Assembly: GCF_018326005.1 (NCBI RefSeq)
Contig: NZ_AP021903.1
Coordinates: 5,669,001-5,733,000 of the forward strand
DNA length: 64,000 nt
Direction of reading: 5' to 3'
Source: Pseudomonas sp. Seg1
Lineage (GTDB): Bacteria; Pseudomonadota; Gammaproteobacteria; Pseudomonadales; Pseudomonadaceae
Every line of letters begins with the position of its first letter. The stretch's first letter is position 1. Positions 15,047 through 23,714 of the stretch are shown here, piece after piece. A program made the translations under genes and the position numbers. The notes under the pieces were generated by a model, which was not told the origin of the DNA, did not search any database, and saw only the letters and a program-made list of their open reading frames with translations.

Positions 15047-15912
15047 GCCCAATCCTTGCGATGCCGGATCAAACCTTCCTGAGTTACCGATGCCACCAGT
15101 TGACCGGCACGGTTGTACACGCTGCCACGGGAGAAACCGCGAGAGTTGCCGGCCCATGGACTGTCCATCGCGTAGAGCAACCAGTCATCGGCGCGCAGAT
15201 CGTTATGGAACCACAGCGCGTGATCGAGGCTGGCGACTTGCATGTCTTTCTGCCAGACCGATTTGCCGTGGGGCAGCATCGAGGTGGTCAGCAGACCGAA
15301 GTCCGAGGCGTAGGCCAGCAGGTATTTGTGCAGTGCCGGAATGTCGGCCAGCGCGCCGTCGGCACGGAACCACACGTATTTCACCGGGTCCGCTGGCTGC
15401 GGGTTGTAGGGATCTTTTTCGGTGACCGGGCGTACTTCGATCGGTTTCGGACACAGCAGTTTTTCGCGCATGTGTTCGGGGATCAGGTGTGCGCGTTGCT
15501 GGGTCAGTTCCAGCTCCGACGGCAGGTTTTCCGGGCCGACCACAACCGGCATCTGGCTCTGATGCTCGAAGCCTTCTTCGTCGTATTGAAACGAAGCGCT
15601 GCAGGTGAAGATCGGATGGCCCTTCTGGATCGCCGTCACACGACGGGTGCTGAAACTGCCGCCGTCACGCACGCGGTCAACCGAATACACCACCGGCAAC
15701 TTCGCGTCGCCCGGACGCAGGAAATAGCCGTGCATGGAATGCACATGGCGCGCCTCTTCAACTGTCTGACTGGCCGCCGATAGCGACTGACCGAGCACCT
15801 GACCACCGAACAACTGACGGAACCCCAGGTCCTGGCTGCGGCCACGGAACAGGTTTTCCTCGATCGGTTCCAGGGTCAGCAAATCGACCAGATCTTCCAA
15901 CACTTGGCTCAT
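15043..15912 (-). CDS. tesB: Acyl-CoA thioesterase II
   Basis: A 289-residue double-hotdog thioesterase that hydrolyses acyl-CoA to free fatty acid and CoA. Recognisable parts are LEPIEENLFRGRS near residue 14, FGGQVLGQSLSAA near 35, VHSMHGYFLRPGD near 57, and the C-terminal VASLDHALWFHNDLRADDWLLYAMDSPWAGNSRGFSRGSVY near 225-265, which carries the catalytic Asp. It is the first gene of a two-gene operon with the HAD hydrolase. The length matches the E. coli enzyme (286). Confidence 0.96.
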   Translation of the reverse strand: MSQVLEDLVDLLTLEPIEENLFRGRSQDLGFRQLFGGQVLGQSLSAASQTVEEARHVHSMHGYFLRPGDAKLPVVYSVDRVRDGGSFSTRRVTAIQKGHPIFTCSASFQYDEEGFEHQSQMPVVVGPENLPSELELTQQRAHLIPEHMREKLLCPKPIEVRPVTEKDPYNPQPADPVKYVWFRADGALADIPALHKYLLAYASDFGLLTTSMLPHGKSVWQKDMQVASLDHALWFHNDLRADDWLLYAMDSPWAGNSRGFSRGSVYNRAGQLVASVTQEGLIRHRKDWA

Positions 15913-16021
15913 TCAGACTCTCCTCACACAAAGCAATGCCGCGCAGTCTTGGCTGCGGCGGCCGATTCTGGTTCTGGCGCGGGCCAATGATTTGGCGGCC
16001 ATTGTAAACGTCCGTGTCGGC

Positions 16022-16591
16022 TTATCCATGCAAGGTTTGCAGCCACTGCTCCCGGGTGATGCGGTACAGCACATGTCTTCTCAACGGGTGATCGGCGGCC
16101 AGCTTCGGATGATCAAAGTCATCAGCCGGCGCATGATGCATGCCGATTGCCTGCATGACTTTTTCCGATGGCAGATTGCTTTGCGCGGTGAAGGACACGA
16201 TCTCTTTCAGCGCCAACCGATCAAAGCCGCAACGCAGAGCGGTCCAGGCCGCTTCACTGGCGTAACCGAGGCCCCAATGTTCCTTGGCCAGACGCCAGCC
16301 GATTTCCACCGCCGGGGTGAACGGCGCATCGAAACCGACCACGCCCAGGCCGGTGAAACCGATGAACTCGCCGCTGTCCTTGCGCTCCAGCGCCCAGAGG
16401 CCATAACCGTGCTCGGCAAAATGCCCACGCACACGGCCGATCAACGCGGCGCTTTCCAGTCGACTCAACGGGGCGGGAAAGTAGCGCATCACCTGCGGAT
16501 CGGCACACATCGCCGCAAATGCCGGCAAATCCTCGTCCTGCCACTGACGCATCAGCAGGCGTGCGCTTTCAAGTTCCAGTATCGGCTCCAT
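16022..16591 (-). CDS. GNAT-family N-acetyltransferase, RimJ/RimL type
   Basis: A 189-residue acetyl-CoA-dependent transferase. The opening ESARLLMRQWQDEDLPAFAAM and VMRYFPAPLSRLES are typical of the RimJ/RimL-like branch. GFTGLGVVGFDAPFTPAVEIGWRLAKEHWGLGYASEAAWTALRCGF near 77-122 covers the acetyl-CoA-binding strand and loop, and VSFTAQSNLPSEKVMQAIGM closes the fold. A strong GGAGGGG ribosome-binding site precedes the ATG. The acetylated substrate is unknown; these proteins often act on N-termini or small amines. Confidence 0.9.
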   Translation of the reverse strand: MEPILELESARLLMRQWQDEDLPAFAAMCADPQVMRYFPAPLSRLESAALIGRVRGHFAEHGYGLWALERKDSGEFIGFTGLGVVGFDAPFTPAVEIGWRLAKEHWGLGYASEAAWTALRCGFDRLALKEIVSFTAQSNLPSEKVMQAIGMHHAPADDFDHPKLAADHPLRRHVLYRITREQWLQTLHG

Positions 16592-16674
16592 TGTGCCCCT
16601 CCGTTTCCATGCCGCAAGTCTACATCGCTGGTAGGATCCTTCACTCTTTCCTACGTTTCCTACATGAAATCACC

Positions 16675-17595
16675 ATGCCACTGCCGCTGATCTACCACGA
16701 AGACTACAGCCCGGAATTCCCGGCGGATCACCGCTTTCCCATGGACAAGTTCCGCTTGCTGCGCGATCACCTGGTCGACAGCGGCCTGACAAGTGACGCC
16801 GCGTTGCTGCGCCCGGAAATCTGCCCCAACGATATCCTCGCCCTCGCCCATGACCGTCGTTATATCGAGCGCTACATGAGCGGCGAGTTGTCACGCGAAG
16901 ACCAGCGGCGCCTCGGCCTGCCGTGGAACGAAGCATTGGCCCGGCGTACCGTCCGCGCGGTTGGCGGCTCGATACTGGCGGCGGAAAAAGCCTTGGAGCA
17001 CGGTTTGGCCTGTCACTTGGCGGGCGGCACGCATCACGCCCATTACGACTACCCGGCCGGGTTTTGCATCTTCAATGACCTCGCGATCATCAGCCACTAT
17101 CTGCTGCAAAGCGGCCGGGTGAACCGGGTGCTGATCTTCGATTGCGATGTGCATCAGGGCGACGGCACTGCGCGGATCCTCCACGACACCCCGGAGGCGA
17201 TCACCGTTTCCCTGCACTGCGAGAAGAACTTTCCTGCACGCAAAGCCGAAAGCGACTGGGACATTCCGCTGCCCAAAGGCATGGGCGACGCCGATTACTT
17301 GAACGTGGTGGACGACGCGCTCAACTATTTACTGCCGCTGTATCAACCGGATCTGGTGCTATATGACGCTGGCGTCGATGTGCACAAGGACGACGCCCTC
17401 GGTTATCTGCAACTGACCGATGAAGGCGTCGCCGCCCGCGATGAAAGCGTGATGCGCCACTGCCTGGGTCGCGATATCCCGGTGGTCGGCGTCATTGGCG
17501 GCGGTTACAGCAAGGACCGCCACGCCCTCGCCCGCCGCCACGGCATTCTTCACCACAGCGCGCAGCGGGTCTGGCAGTCACACGGCTGTCATTGA
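16675..17595 (+). CDS. Histone-deacetylase-family (AcuC/acetylpolyamine hydrolase-like) protein
   Basis: A 306-residue zinc-dependent deacetylase fold. LAGGTHHAHYDYPAGFCIFNDLAI near residues 119-142 has the catalytic His pair, VLIFDCDVHQGDGTARIL near 157-174 the zinc-binding Asp and His, and LVLYDAGVDVHKDDALG near 228-244 the second zinc Asp. Bacterial members deacetylate small acetylated amines or proteins. I chose ATG 16675 because MPLPLIYHEDYSPEFP is the conserved N-terminus; the frame is open upstream. No operon partner is visible, so the substrate is uncertain. Confidence 0.92.
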   Translation: MPLPLIYHEDYSPEFPADHRFPMDKFRLLRDHLVDSGLTSDAALLRPEICPNDILALAHDRRYIERYMSGELSREDQRRLGLPWNEALARRTVRAVGGSILAAEKALEHGLACHLAGGTHHAHYDYPAGFCIFNDLAIISHYLLQSGRVNRVLIFDCDVHQGDGTARILHDTPEAITVSLHCEKNFPARKAESDWDIPLPKGMGDADYLNVVDDALNYLLPLYQPDLVLYDAGVDVHKDDALGYLQLTDEGVAARDESVMRHCLGRDIPVVGVIGGGYSKDRHALARRHGILHHSAQRVWQSHGCH

Positions 17596-17734
17596 GTTGT
17601 GCTGCGTTACCCACAATCGCTGTGGAACGGCCTGTGGATAACCTGAGCGAAAGGGACTACAGGCCATGCTGGCTATGGCCTGCAGCACGCTGATCAATTT
17701 TCAACCAGTTATTGAATCGCACGAAAATTCCCCG

Positions 17735-17825
17735 GTGGGAGCGAGCCTGCTCGCGAAGGCGTCCGGACATTCAAGATTTAACTGACTGACCTGGCGCTTT
17801 CGCGAGCAGGCTCGCTCCCACAAGG
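17735..17825. repeat. Inverted pair of REP elements
   Basis: GTGGGAGCGAGCCTGCTCGCGAAGGC and its near-complement face each other across about 40 bases, in the gap after the deacetylase gene and upstream of the flavoprotein. Confidence 0.85.
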
Positions 17826-17896
17826 ATCTCCCATCTCTCACATTGGTTTGCGCTGTTAGAATGCGCGCCTTATCCCGCCAGACCGCAGCGCACGCC

Positions 17897-19135
17897 ATGA
17901 CCCAGACTCCCGCCGCCCTCCCCGCTCACATCGCCATTATCGGCGGTGGCCCCGCCGGCCTGATGGCCGCCGAAGTGCTGAGCCAGGTCGGAGTGCGCGT
18001 CGACCTCTACGACGGCATGCCCTCGGTGGGCCGCAAGTTCCTGCTGGCTGGCGTCGGCGGCATGAACATCACACACTCCGAACCCTATCCGGCCTTTCTC
18101 TCACGCTACGCCGAACGCGCCCCGCACATTGCTCCGCTGCTGCGCGGGTTCGATGCCGACGCACTGTGCCGCTGGATTCACGACCTGGGCATCGAGACGT
18201 TTATCGGCAGCTCCGGCCGTGTATTCCCCACCGACATGAAAGCCGCCCCGCTGCTGCGCGCCTGGCTCAAACGCCTGCGCGACAGTGGCGTGGTTATCCA
18301 CACCCGCCATCGCTGGCTCGGCTGGGATGAAACCGGCGCACTGCGCATCGCCAGCCCCGACGGCGAAATATCCCTCAAACCGGACGCCACCCTGCTCGCC
18401 CTTGGCGGCGGCAGTTGGTCGCGGCTGGGTTCGGACGGCGCATGGATGCTGCCCCTGGAGCAGCGCGGTGTAGGACTGGCGCCGTTGCAGCCGAGCAATT
18501 GTGGCTTCGAGGTGCAAGCCTGGAGCGAATTGCTCGTGAGCAAATTCGCCGGGGCGCCGCTGAAAAATATCGCCATCGGTTTGAACGATGACATCCCCCG
18601 CCTGGGCGAATGCGTGATCACCGCGACGGGGATTGAAGGGAGTCTGATCTACGCGCTGTCGGCACCGATTCGCGAAGCGATCAATGTGCATGGCTCAGCC
18701 ACTGTTCACATTGATCTGCTGCCGGGCCGACCTGTGGATAAATTGCAGGCTGCGTTGAGCAAACCGCGTGGCTCGCGCTCGATGGCCAAGCATCTGCACA
18801 GTCAGGTCGGGATTGACGGGGTGAAAGCCGCGCTGTTGCGTGAACTCACTGACGCTGCGACCTTTGCCGATCCAGCGTTGTTGGCTCGGGCAATCAAGGC
18901 GTTGCCGCTGACGTTGATCAAAACCCGGCCGCTGGACGAGGCGATCAGCAGCGCCGGCGGTGTCAAGTTCGAGGCGATGGATGAGCGATTGATGCTCAAG
19001 GCGTTGCCGGGGGTGTTCTGTGCGGGTGAGATGCTGGATTGGGAAGCGCCGACGGGCGGGTATCTGCTGACGGGATGTTTTGCCAGCGGGCGGGCTGCGG
19101 GTTTTGGGATGCTGGAGTGGTTGCGCAAGGACTGA
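17897..19135 (+). CDS. NAD(P)/FAD-dependent oxidoreductase, TIGR03862/BaiN-like
   Basis: A 412-residue flavoprotein. HIAIIGGGPAGLMAAEVLSQVG near residues 11-32 is the FAD-binding dinucleotide fold, GRKFLLAGVGGMNITHSEPY near 46 and FIGSSGRVFPTDMKAAPLLRAWLKRL near 104 are hallmarks of the HI0933/YhiN-like family, and the C-terminal VFCAGEMLDWEAPTGGYLLTGCFASGRAAG binds FAD again. TAGAAT at 17857-17862 looks like a -10. The physiological reaction is not known for most members. I chose ATG 17897 from the conserved N-terminus. Confidence 0.9.
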   Translation: MTQTPAALPAHIAIIGGGPAGLMAAEVLSQVGVRVDLYDGMPSVGRKFLLAGVGGMNITHSEPYPAFLSRYAERAPHIAPLLRGFDADALCRWIHDLGIETFIGSSGRVFPTDMKAAPLLRAWLKRLRDSGVVIHTRHRWLGWDETGALRIASPDGEISLKPDATLLALGGGSWSRLGSDGAWMLPLEQRGVGLAPLQPSNCGFEVQAWSELLVSKFAGAPLKNIAIGLNDDIPRLGECVITATGIEGSLIYALSAPIREAINVHGSATVHIDLLPGRPVDKLQAALSKPRGSRSMAKHLHSQVGIDGVKAALLRELTDAATFADPALLARAIKALPLTLIKTRPLDEAISSAGGVKFEAMDERLMLKALPGVFCAGEMLDWEAPTGGYLLTGCFASGRAAGFGMLEWLRKD

Positions 19136-19150
19136 AGACCGCGTTGTGCC

Positions 19151-19217
19151 CTTCGCGAGCAGGCTCACTCCTACAGGGGAATGCGTTCCAATGTAGGAGT
19201 GAGCCTGCTCGCGATAG
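19151..19217. repeat. Compact REP inverted pair
   Basis: CTTCGCGAGCAGGCTCACTCCTACA and its near-complement are separated by only about 20 bases, between the convergent flavoprotein and RNA helicase genes. Confidence 0.85.
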
Positions 19218-19240
19218 CGGCCTTACAGGTGCAGCGAATA

Positions 19241-20578
19241 TTAAGGTTTACGCTTGCGCGGCCCGGTGTTGAATACCGGCACCTTGCGCACTGGCTTGAT
19301 CGAAGGCTCCGGCGCCTGCGTCTCGCCGCTATCGACCCACTTGCCCAAATTGCGCTTGCCACCACCGCCAGACGTCTTCGGCTTTTTCGGTTTCTTCGGC
19401 TTCTTGATCACCTGACCGCTGGCGTCGGTATCCGGCACGCGGTGTTCAGGTTCGAAGTCCGGTTCGTTCTGACGCTTCAGCGTCTGACGCGTGAGCATCT
19501 CGATCGCCGAGAGCATGTTCACTTCATCGGCACACACCAGCGAAATTGCCTCGCCGGTAGCGCCCGCACGACCGGTACGGCCGATTCGGTGAATGTAATC
19601 CTCAGCCACGATCGGCAGATCGAAGTTGACCACCAGCGGCAGGTCTTCGATGTCCAGCCCCCGCGCAGCCACGTCAGTCGCGACCAGAATCTGCACTTCA
19701 CTGAGTTTGAAACGATCCAGCGCACGCTGACGGGTTGCCTGCGGTTTGTCGCCGTGGATGCCATCGGCGTTCACGCCCAGGCCCTGAAGTTTTTCCACCA
19801 ACGCATCCACACCATTGCGGGTCTTGGCGAACACCAGCACTTGCTTCCACTTGTTCTTGCGCATCAGGTGCACGAACAGTTCGGCCTTGCGCTTCTTGTC
19901 CACCGTCACTATCCACTGTTTGACGGTGTTGGCGGCGACGTTGCGCGGGCTGACTTCGATGCTCAACGGATCGTTGAGCATCTGCCCGGCCAGCAGGCGG
20001 ATGTCGTCGGAGAAGGTCGCCGAGAACAGCAGGGTCTGGCGCTTCTTCGGCAGCATGCGGTAAATGTTCGCCAGTTCTTCGGAGAAACCGAGGTCGAGCA
20101 TACGATCGGCTTCATCCAGCACCAGAGTTTGCAACTGATCGAGTTTCAGCGCGTTCTGGCGGAACAGGTCGATCAGGCGCCCGGGCGTGGCGACGAGCAC
20201 ATCAACGCCGCCGCGCAGCTTCATCATTTGTGGGTTGATGCTGACTCCGCCGTACACCGCATAAGTGCGCAGCGGCAGGTTTTCGGCGTACTGGCGCACA
20301 GACTCATGAACCTGCTCGGCCAACTCGCGGGTCGGCACCAGAATCAGCGCACGCGCCGAATTCGCTGTGACTTTCGGCCCTTCCATGGTCAGCAACTGCA
20401 ACAGCGGCAAAGCGAAACCGGCGGTCTTGCCGGTGCCGGTCTGGGCGGCTGCCATCAGGTCACGGCCGGCCAGAACGGCCGGAATGGCTTGCGCCTGCAC
20501 CGGCGTCGGGGTCTGGTAGCCGAGCGTCTCGAGGGAGCGCAGCAAGGGTTCGATCAGGCCAAGGGAGGCGAAAGTCAT
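19241..20578 (-). CDS. rhlE: DEAD-box RNA helicase, RhlE type
   Basis: A 445-residue ATP-dependent RNA helicase. Motifs in order: Q motif GYQTPTPVQAQAIP near residue 20, Walker A AAQTGTGKT near 44, PTRELAEQV near 80, DEAD near 150, SAT near 180, and HRIGRTGRAG near 325. The last 70 residues are a basic low-complexity tail (repeated Lys-Lys-Pro, then GGGGKRNLGKW and a basic end) typical of RNA-binding RhlE tails. MTFASLGL at 20578 is the conserved start. RhlE-type helicases help ribosome assembly and RNA turnover. Confidence 0.94.
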   Translation of the reverse strand: MTFASLGLIEPLLRSLETLGYQTPTPVQAQAIPAVLAGRDLMAAAQTGTGKTAGFALPLLQLLTMEGPKVTANSARALILVPTRELAEQVHESVRQYAENLPLRTYAVYGGVSINPQMMKLRGGVDVLVATPGRLIDLFRQNALKLDQLQTLVLDEADRMLDLGFSEELANIYRMLPKKRQTLLFSATFSDDIRLLAGQMLNDPLSIEVSPRNVAANTVKQWIVTVDKKRKAELFVHLMRKNKWKQVLVFAKTRNGVDALVEKLQGLGVNADGIHGDKPQATRQRALDRFKLSEVQILVATDVAARGLDIEDLPLVVNFDLPIVAEDYIHRIGRTGRAGATGEAISLVCADEVNMLSAIEMLTRQTLKRQNEPDFEPEHRVPDTDASGQVIKKPKKPKKPKTSGGGGKRNLGKWVDSGETQAPEPSIKPVRKVPVFNTGPRKRKP

Positions 20579-20643
20579 GGGAGTACCGTAGGAAAAATCA
20601 GCGCGGTTGCGCAAAACAAGGATGCAATTGCGCGCAGTTTACC

Positions 20644-21585
20644 CTAATTCACACGCTGCTCAGTCGGAATGGCTGTCTTCGGCGGCTCCACGACGAGCGG
20701 CTGCGCCGGGCGCCGCCACTGTGGCAGACCGATCAGTACCACGGCACTGATGATCACCAGCATCGCCAGTGCTTCTTCGATCCCGATGGTCTCGCCGACA
20801 AACACAATCCCCAGCAACACCGCCACCGCCGGGTTGACGTAGGCATAACTGGTCGCCGCCGCCGGACGCACGTGCTTGAGCAAGTACATGTAGGAATTGA
20901 AGGCGATGATCGAACCGAAAAAGATCAGGTACGCCAGCGCCAGCCAGCCTTCCACGGGGGGCACGGCTTGCAGATGTTCGCCACTCACCGCACTGCCGAT
21001 CAGCAGAGCCACGCCGCCGACCAGCATTTCCACGGCACTGGCCATCGCCCCTTGCGGCAACGGCAAGTGCTTGCTCCACACCGAACCGAACGCCCAGGTC
21101 GCCGCCGCAAAAATCAGCAACGCCGCGCCCATCGGACTCGATTGCAGGTTGGAGCCCATGTTGAGCATGGCGATGCCGATGATCCCCAGCGCCACCCCGG
21201 CCCATTCAAGGCGGGTATTGCGCGCCCCCCAGAAATAGCCACAGAGCAACGTGAACAGCGGGACCGTCGCCACCGCCAATGCCGCAACGCCGGACGCCAC
21301 CCCGGTGTGCTCGGCAACACTGACCGCGCCGTTACCGAAACTGAGCAGCAAAATCCCGATGATCCCCGCCGCTTTCCACTGCGCCCAAGTCGGCGCCGGT
21401 GCCCCGCGCCAGCGCAGGAAGGCGTACATCAACGTCCCCGCGATCACGAAACGCACACCGCCGAGCATCAGCGGCGGCCAGTACTCAACGCCGATGCGGA
21501 TCACCAGATAGGTTGACCCCCAAATCACATACAACGCAAAAAACGCGGCGATCAGAGGTAAGGAAAAACGGCGCAAGGCAGGCAT
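20644..21585 (-). CDS. EamA/DMT-family exporter, YedA-like
   Basis: A 313-residue inner-membrane protein with two EamA repeats. FFALYVIWGSTYLVIRIGVEYWPPLMLGGVRFVIAG near residues 15-50 is the first-helix signature (Trp-Gly-Ser-Thr) of the YedA/RhaT-like branch, and SYAYVNPAVAVLLGIVFVGETIG near 250 that of the second repeat. The MPALRRFSLPL start at 21585 is preferred; the frame is open for 60 further codons, but those look non-coding. It diverges from an Lrp gene 163 bases away, its likely regulator. Substrate unknown, perhaps amino acids or amines. Confidence 0.9.
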   Translation of the reverse strand: MPALRRFSLPLIAAFFALYVIWGSTYLVIRIGVEYWPPLMLGGVRFVIAGTLMYAFLRWRGAPAPTWAQWKAAGIIGILLLSFGNGAVSVAEHTGVASGVAALAVATVPLFTLLCGYFWGARNTRLEWAGVALGIIGIAMLNMGSNLQSSPMGAALLIFAAATWAFGSVWSKHLPLPQGAMASAVEMLVGGVALLIGSAVSGEHLQAVPPVEGWLALAYLIFFGSIIAFNSYMYLLKHVRPAAATSYAYVNPAVAVLLGIVFVGETIGIEEALAMLVIISAVVLIGLPQWRRPAQPLVVEPPKTAIPTEQRVN

Positions 21586-21748
21586 GGGCAGCTCGAATGT
21601 CAGAGGTAGCGGATGAATTATTCTAGAAAGGCCGGTGAGCAAAAATAAGTTACAAAACCTGTTTATCGCGCCGGTACACTTTTGAAAACACGGAGATCGA
21701 CGGGATAAACCACGATTTCGAAAGTCTGGCATTTTCAGGAGTTCAGCC

Positions 21749-22204
21749 TTGGACAAATACGACCGCATGCTGCTCAGCGCTCTGCTCGAAAACGGACGCG
21801 CGTCCTACGCCGATCTGGCGCGCAAAGTGAACCTCTCCGCCCCCGCCGTCGCCGAACGCGTGGCCAAGCTTGAGGCAGCCGGGGTCATCACCGGGTATGA
21901 GGCGAAAATCGACCTGTCGAAAATCGGTCTGCCGATCCAGTGCATGATCGAATTGCGTCTACACCAGAACGGCAGCCAGAAGGTCTACGACGAACTGGTG
22001 AAAATCCCGCAACTGACCGAGTGCTTTCGAGTCACGGGCGATCCGTGCGTGATGATGAAGGGCGCGGTGGGCTCGATGCCGGAGCTGGAGGAGTTGATCA
22101 ACCGGGTGGCGAAGTTCGGCTTCAGCAAGACCTCGATTGTGCTGTCGAGCGCCATCGAAAAACGCGTGCCGCTCGGCCAGATCGAAGGCAACGGCAAATC
22201 CTGA
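21749..22204 (+). CDS. Lrp/AsnC-family transcriptional regulator
   Basis: A 151-residue regulator with an N-terminal helix-turn-helix (KYDRMLLSALLENGRASYADLARKVNLSAPAVAERVAKLEAAGVI) and a C-terminal ligand-binding domain (IECMIELRLHQNG-like strand, CFRVTGDPCVMMKGAV). The start is TTG, supported by CAGGAG 7 bases upstream and by the conserved MDKYDR opening. It faces a YedA-like exporter across 163 bases, the common arrangement for an Lrp regulator and its target. The ligand is probably an amino acid but cannot be named. Confidence 0.93.
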   Translation: MDKYDRMLLSALLENGRASYADLARKVNLSAPAVAERVAKLEAAGVITGYEAKIDLSKIGLPIQCMIELRLHQNGSQKVYDELVKIPQLTECFRVTGDPCVMMKGAVGSMPELEELINRVAKFGFSKTSIVLSSAIEKRVPLGQIEGNGKS

Positions 22205-22218
22205 GGACGATGATGCCT

Positions 22219-22312
22219 CCTGTGGGAGCGGGCTTGCCCGCGATGACGCCATCACATCCAACAATTTGGGTGGCAGACGGTAAGCCATCGCGGGCAAGCC
22301 CGCTCCCACAGG
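22219..22312. repeat. Inverted pair of REP elements
   Basis: CCTGTGGGAGCGGGCTTGCC and its exact complement lie about 50 bases apart between convergent Lrp and exonuclease genes. Confidence 0.87.
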
Positions 22313-22331
22313 TAATTTATTTGCCTGAAAA

Positions 22332-22937
22332 TCAGCGAAAGCGCTGCAAGTGTTCCGTGACTTTGGCGGCAGGGACTTTCTGCAATTTGCACAGCAGGTC
22401 GTGCGACAGCTCGCGCACGCCGTGCTTGCTGCGCAACTCTTCAGCCAGATGCGCCATCAGGTTGGCCGCCATCTCGGCATCGGCCATGGCCCGGTGAGCC
22501 TGGCCGGTATGCGGCAATCGCGCGAACGTGGTGAGGGTGCCGAGTTTGTGGTTTGGCGCGGCCGGCATCAAGCGGCGGGCCAGCAGCAGTGAGCAGGCGA
22601 AGTTCTGCAACCGCGTGCGCTTGATCCGCCCCAGTTCGAAATCCCAGAACTTCTGGTCGAACGAGGCGTTGTGCGCGACCAGTGGCGTGCAGCCGACGAA
22701 TTCGTTGACCTCTTCCATCACCTTCTCGGCCGACGGCGCGGTGCGCAGCATGGCGTTGCTGATGCCGGTCAGTTGTTCGATGAAGGCCGGGACGCGCACG
22801 CCGGCGTTCATCAGGCTTTGGTAACGCTCGACGATGCGGCCGTTTTCCAGCATGACCACGGCGATTTCCGTGGCGCGACAGCTGCTGTTCGGCGAGAGGC
22901 CGGTGGTTTCAAAGTCGATGACTGCAATGCGTTCCAA
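22332..22937 (-). CDS. DnaQ-like 3'-5' exonuclease (DEDDh)
   Basis: A protein of about 201 residues with the DEDDh exonuclease fold. ERIAVIDFETTGLSP at the N-terminus is ExoI (Asp, Glu), PLVAHNASFDQKFWDFEL near 85 is ExoII (Asp), and HRAMADAEMAANLMAHLAEEL near 148 is ExoIII (His, Asp). I chose the TTG at 22937, giving the usual MERIAVIDFETTG start with a GGAG 11 bases upstream; a TTG at 22958 would add seven residues. It could trim DNA or RNA; the family includes proofreading subunits and RNase T-like enzymes. Confidence 0.88.
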   Translation of the reverse strand: MERIAVIDFETTGLSPNSSCRATEIAVVMLENGRIVERYQSLMNAGVRVPAFIEQLTGISNAMLRTAPSAEKVMEEVNEFVGCTPLVAHNASFDQKFWDFELGRIKRTRLQNFACSLLLARRLMPAAPNHKLGTLTTFARLPHTGQAHRAMADAEMAANLMAHLAEELRSKHGVRELSHDLLCKLQKVPAAKVTEHLQRFR

Positions 22938-22973
22938 ACCGGGTTTAACTCCGTTCAATTCTTGAGTAGTCGC

Positions 22974-23453
22974 TTAGTTCTTCAGCAGCAGCGCGCCTTC
23001 GATCGGCACGTAACGGCTGGCGGCGCGGATCAGCGAGTTGGCGGTCAGGCCCGGCACGCCATAGGCTACGGCTTGCACGCCGTGCTTGCTGATGATGCGT
23101 TCGAGCAGCATGTCGAAGTCACCGTCACCGGAGGCCAGGACGATTTCGTCAACGTGATCGGCGGCGTCCATGATGTCGAGGGTGATGCCCACGTCCCAGT
23201 CGCCCTTGGCCGAGCCGTCGCTGCGCTGGATGTACGGCTTGAGCTTCACGGTGAAACCGAGGTTGCGCAGAATCTGCTGAAACTGCTGCTGCTTGCTGTC
23301 ACCACGGTCGATCGCGTAGGCGTAGGCCTCGACGATCTGCCCTTCCTTGCTGATGTCGGCCCACAGCGCGGCGTAGTTGAAATGGCAACCATAGGCCTGA
23401 CGCACGGTGTAATAGAGGTTCTGTACGTCGGCGAACACTGCGATTTTTTTCAC
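22974..23453 (-). CDS. NYN-domain (LabA/DUF88) PIN-like protein
   Basis: A 159-residue single-domain protein of the NYN clade of PIN-like ribonucleases. KIAVFADVQNLYYTVRQAYG (first acidic residue), GDWDVGITLDIMDAADHVDEIVLASGDGDFDMLLERI near 85-120 (Asp cluster: WDV, SGDGDF) and GVQAVAYGV are typical. The start codon is GTG 23453, with AGGAA upstream; no ATG fits. It precedes the exonuclease gene on the same strand with a 36-base gap, so an operon of two nucleases is likely. Function unproven, perhaps RNA cleavage. Confidence 0.9.
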   Translation of the reverse strand: MKKIAVFADVQNLYYTVRQAYGCHFNYAALWADISKEGQIVEAYAYAIDRGDSKQQQFQQILRNLGFTVKLKPYIQRSDGSAKGDWDVGITLDIMDAADHVDEIVLASGDGDFDMLLERIISKHGVQAVAYGVPGLTANSLIRAASRYVPIEGALLLKN

Positions 23454-23592
23454 CGGAGTTCCTGTGAGCGCGCAAGCGCCCGAAGCGGGATCAGGCGCCT
23501 GGCCCGAAAAAGGCGCCCAGTATGCCAGCCATGAGGAAGTTTCAGCGAATAAACACCGGCAGGCGCCGAAGTGCTACTGACGAATGGTGAAT

Positions 23593-23683
23593 GTGGTGAG
23601 GGGATTTATCCCCGACGGACTGCGCAGCAGTCCCATTTCTGGGGCCGCTGCGCTGCCCATCGGGGATGAATCCCCTCACCACA
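23593..23683. repeat. Second-type palindromic repeat (GTGGTGAGGGGATTTATCCCC family)
   Basis: The ends GTGGTGAGGGGATTTATCCCCG and CGGGGATGAATCCCCTCACCAC are near-complements, and an inner GCGCAGCAGTCCC / GGGGCCGCTGCGC pairing extends the hairpin. Two relatives occur at 47781 and 51568. Confidence 0.85.
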
Positions 23684-23714
23684 GGTCTGGTATCAAAGCT
23701 GAGAAATGTGGGGG

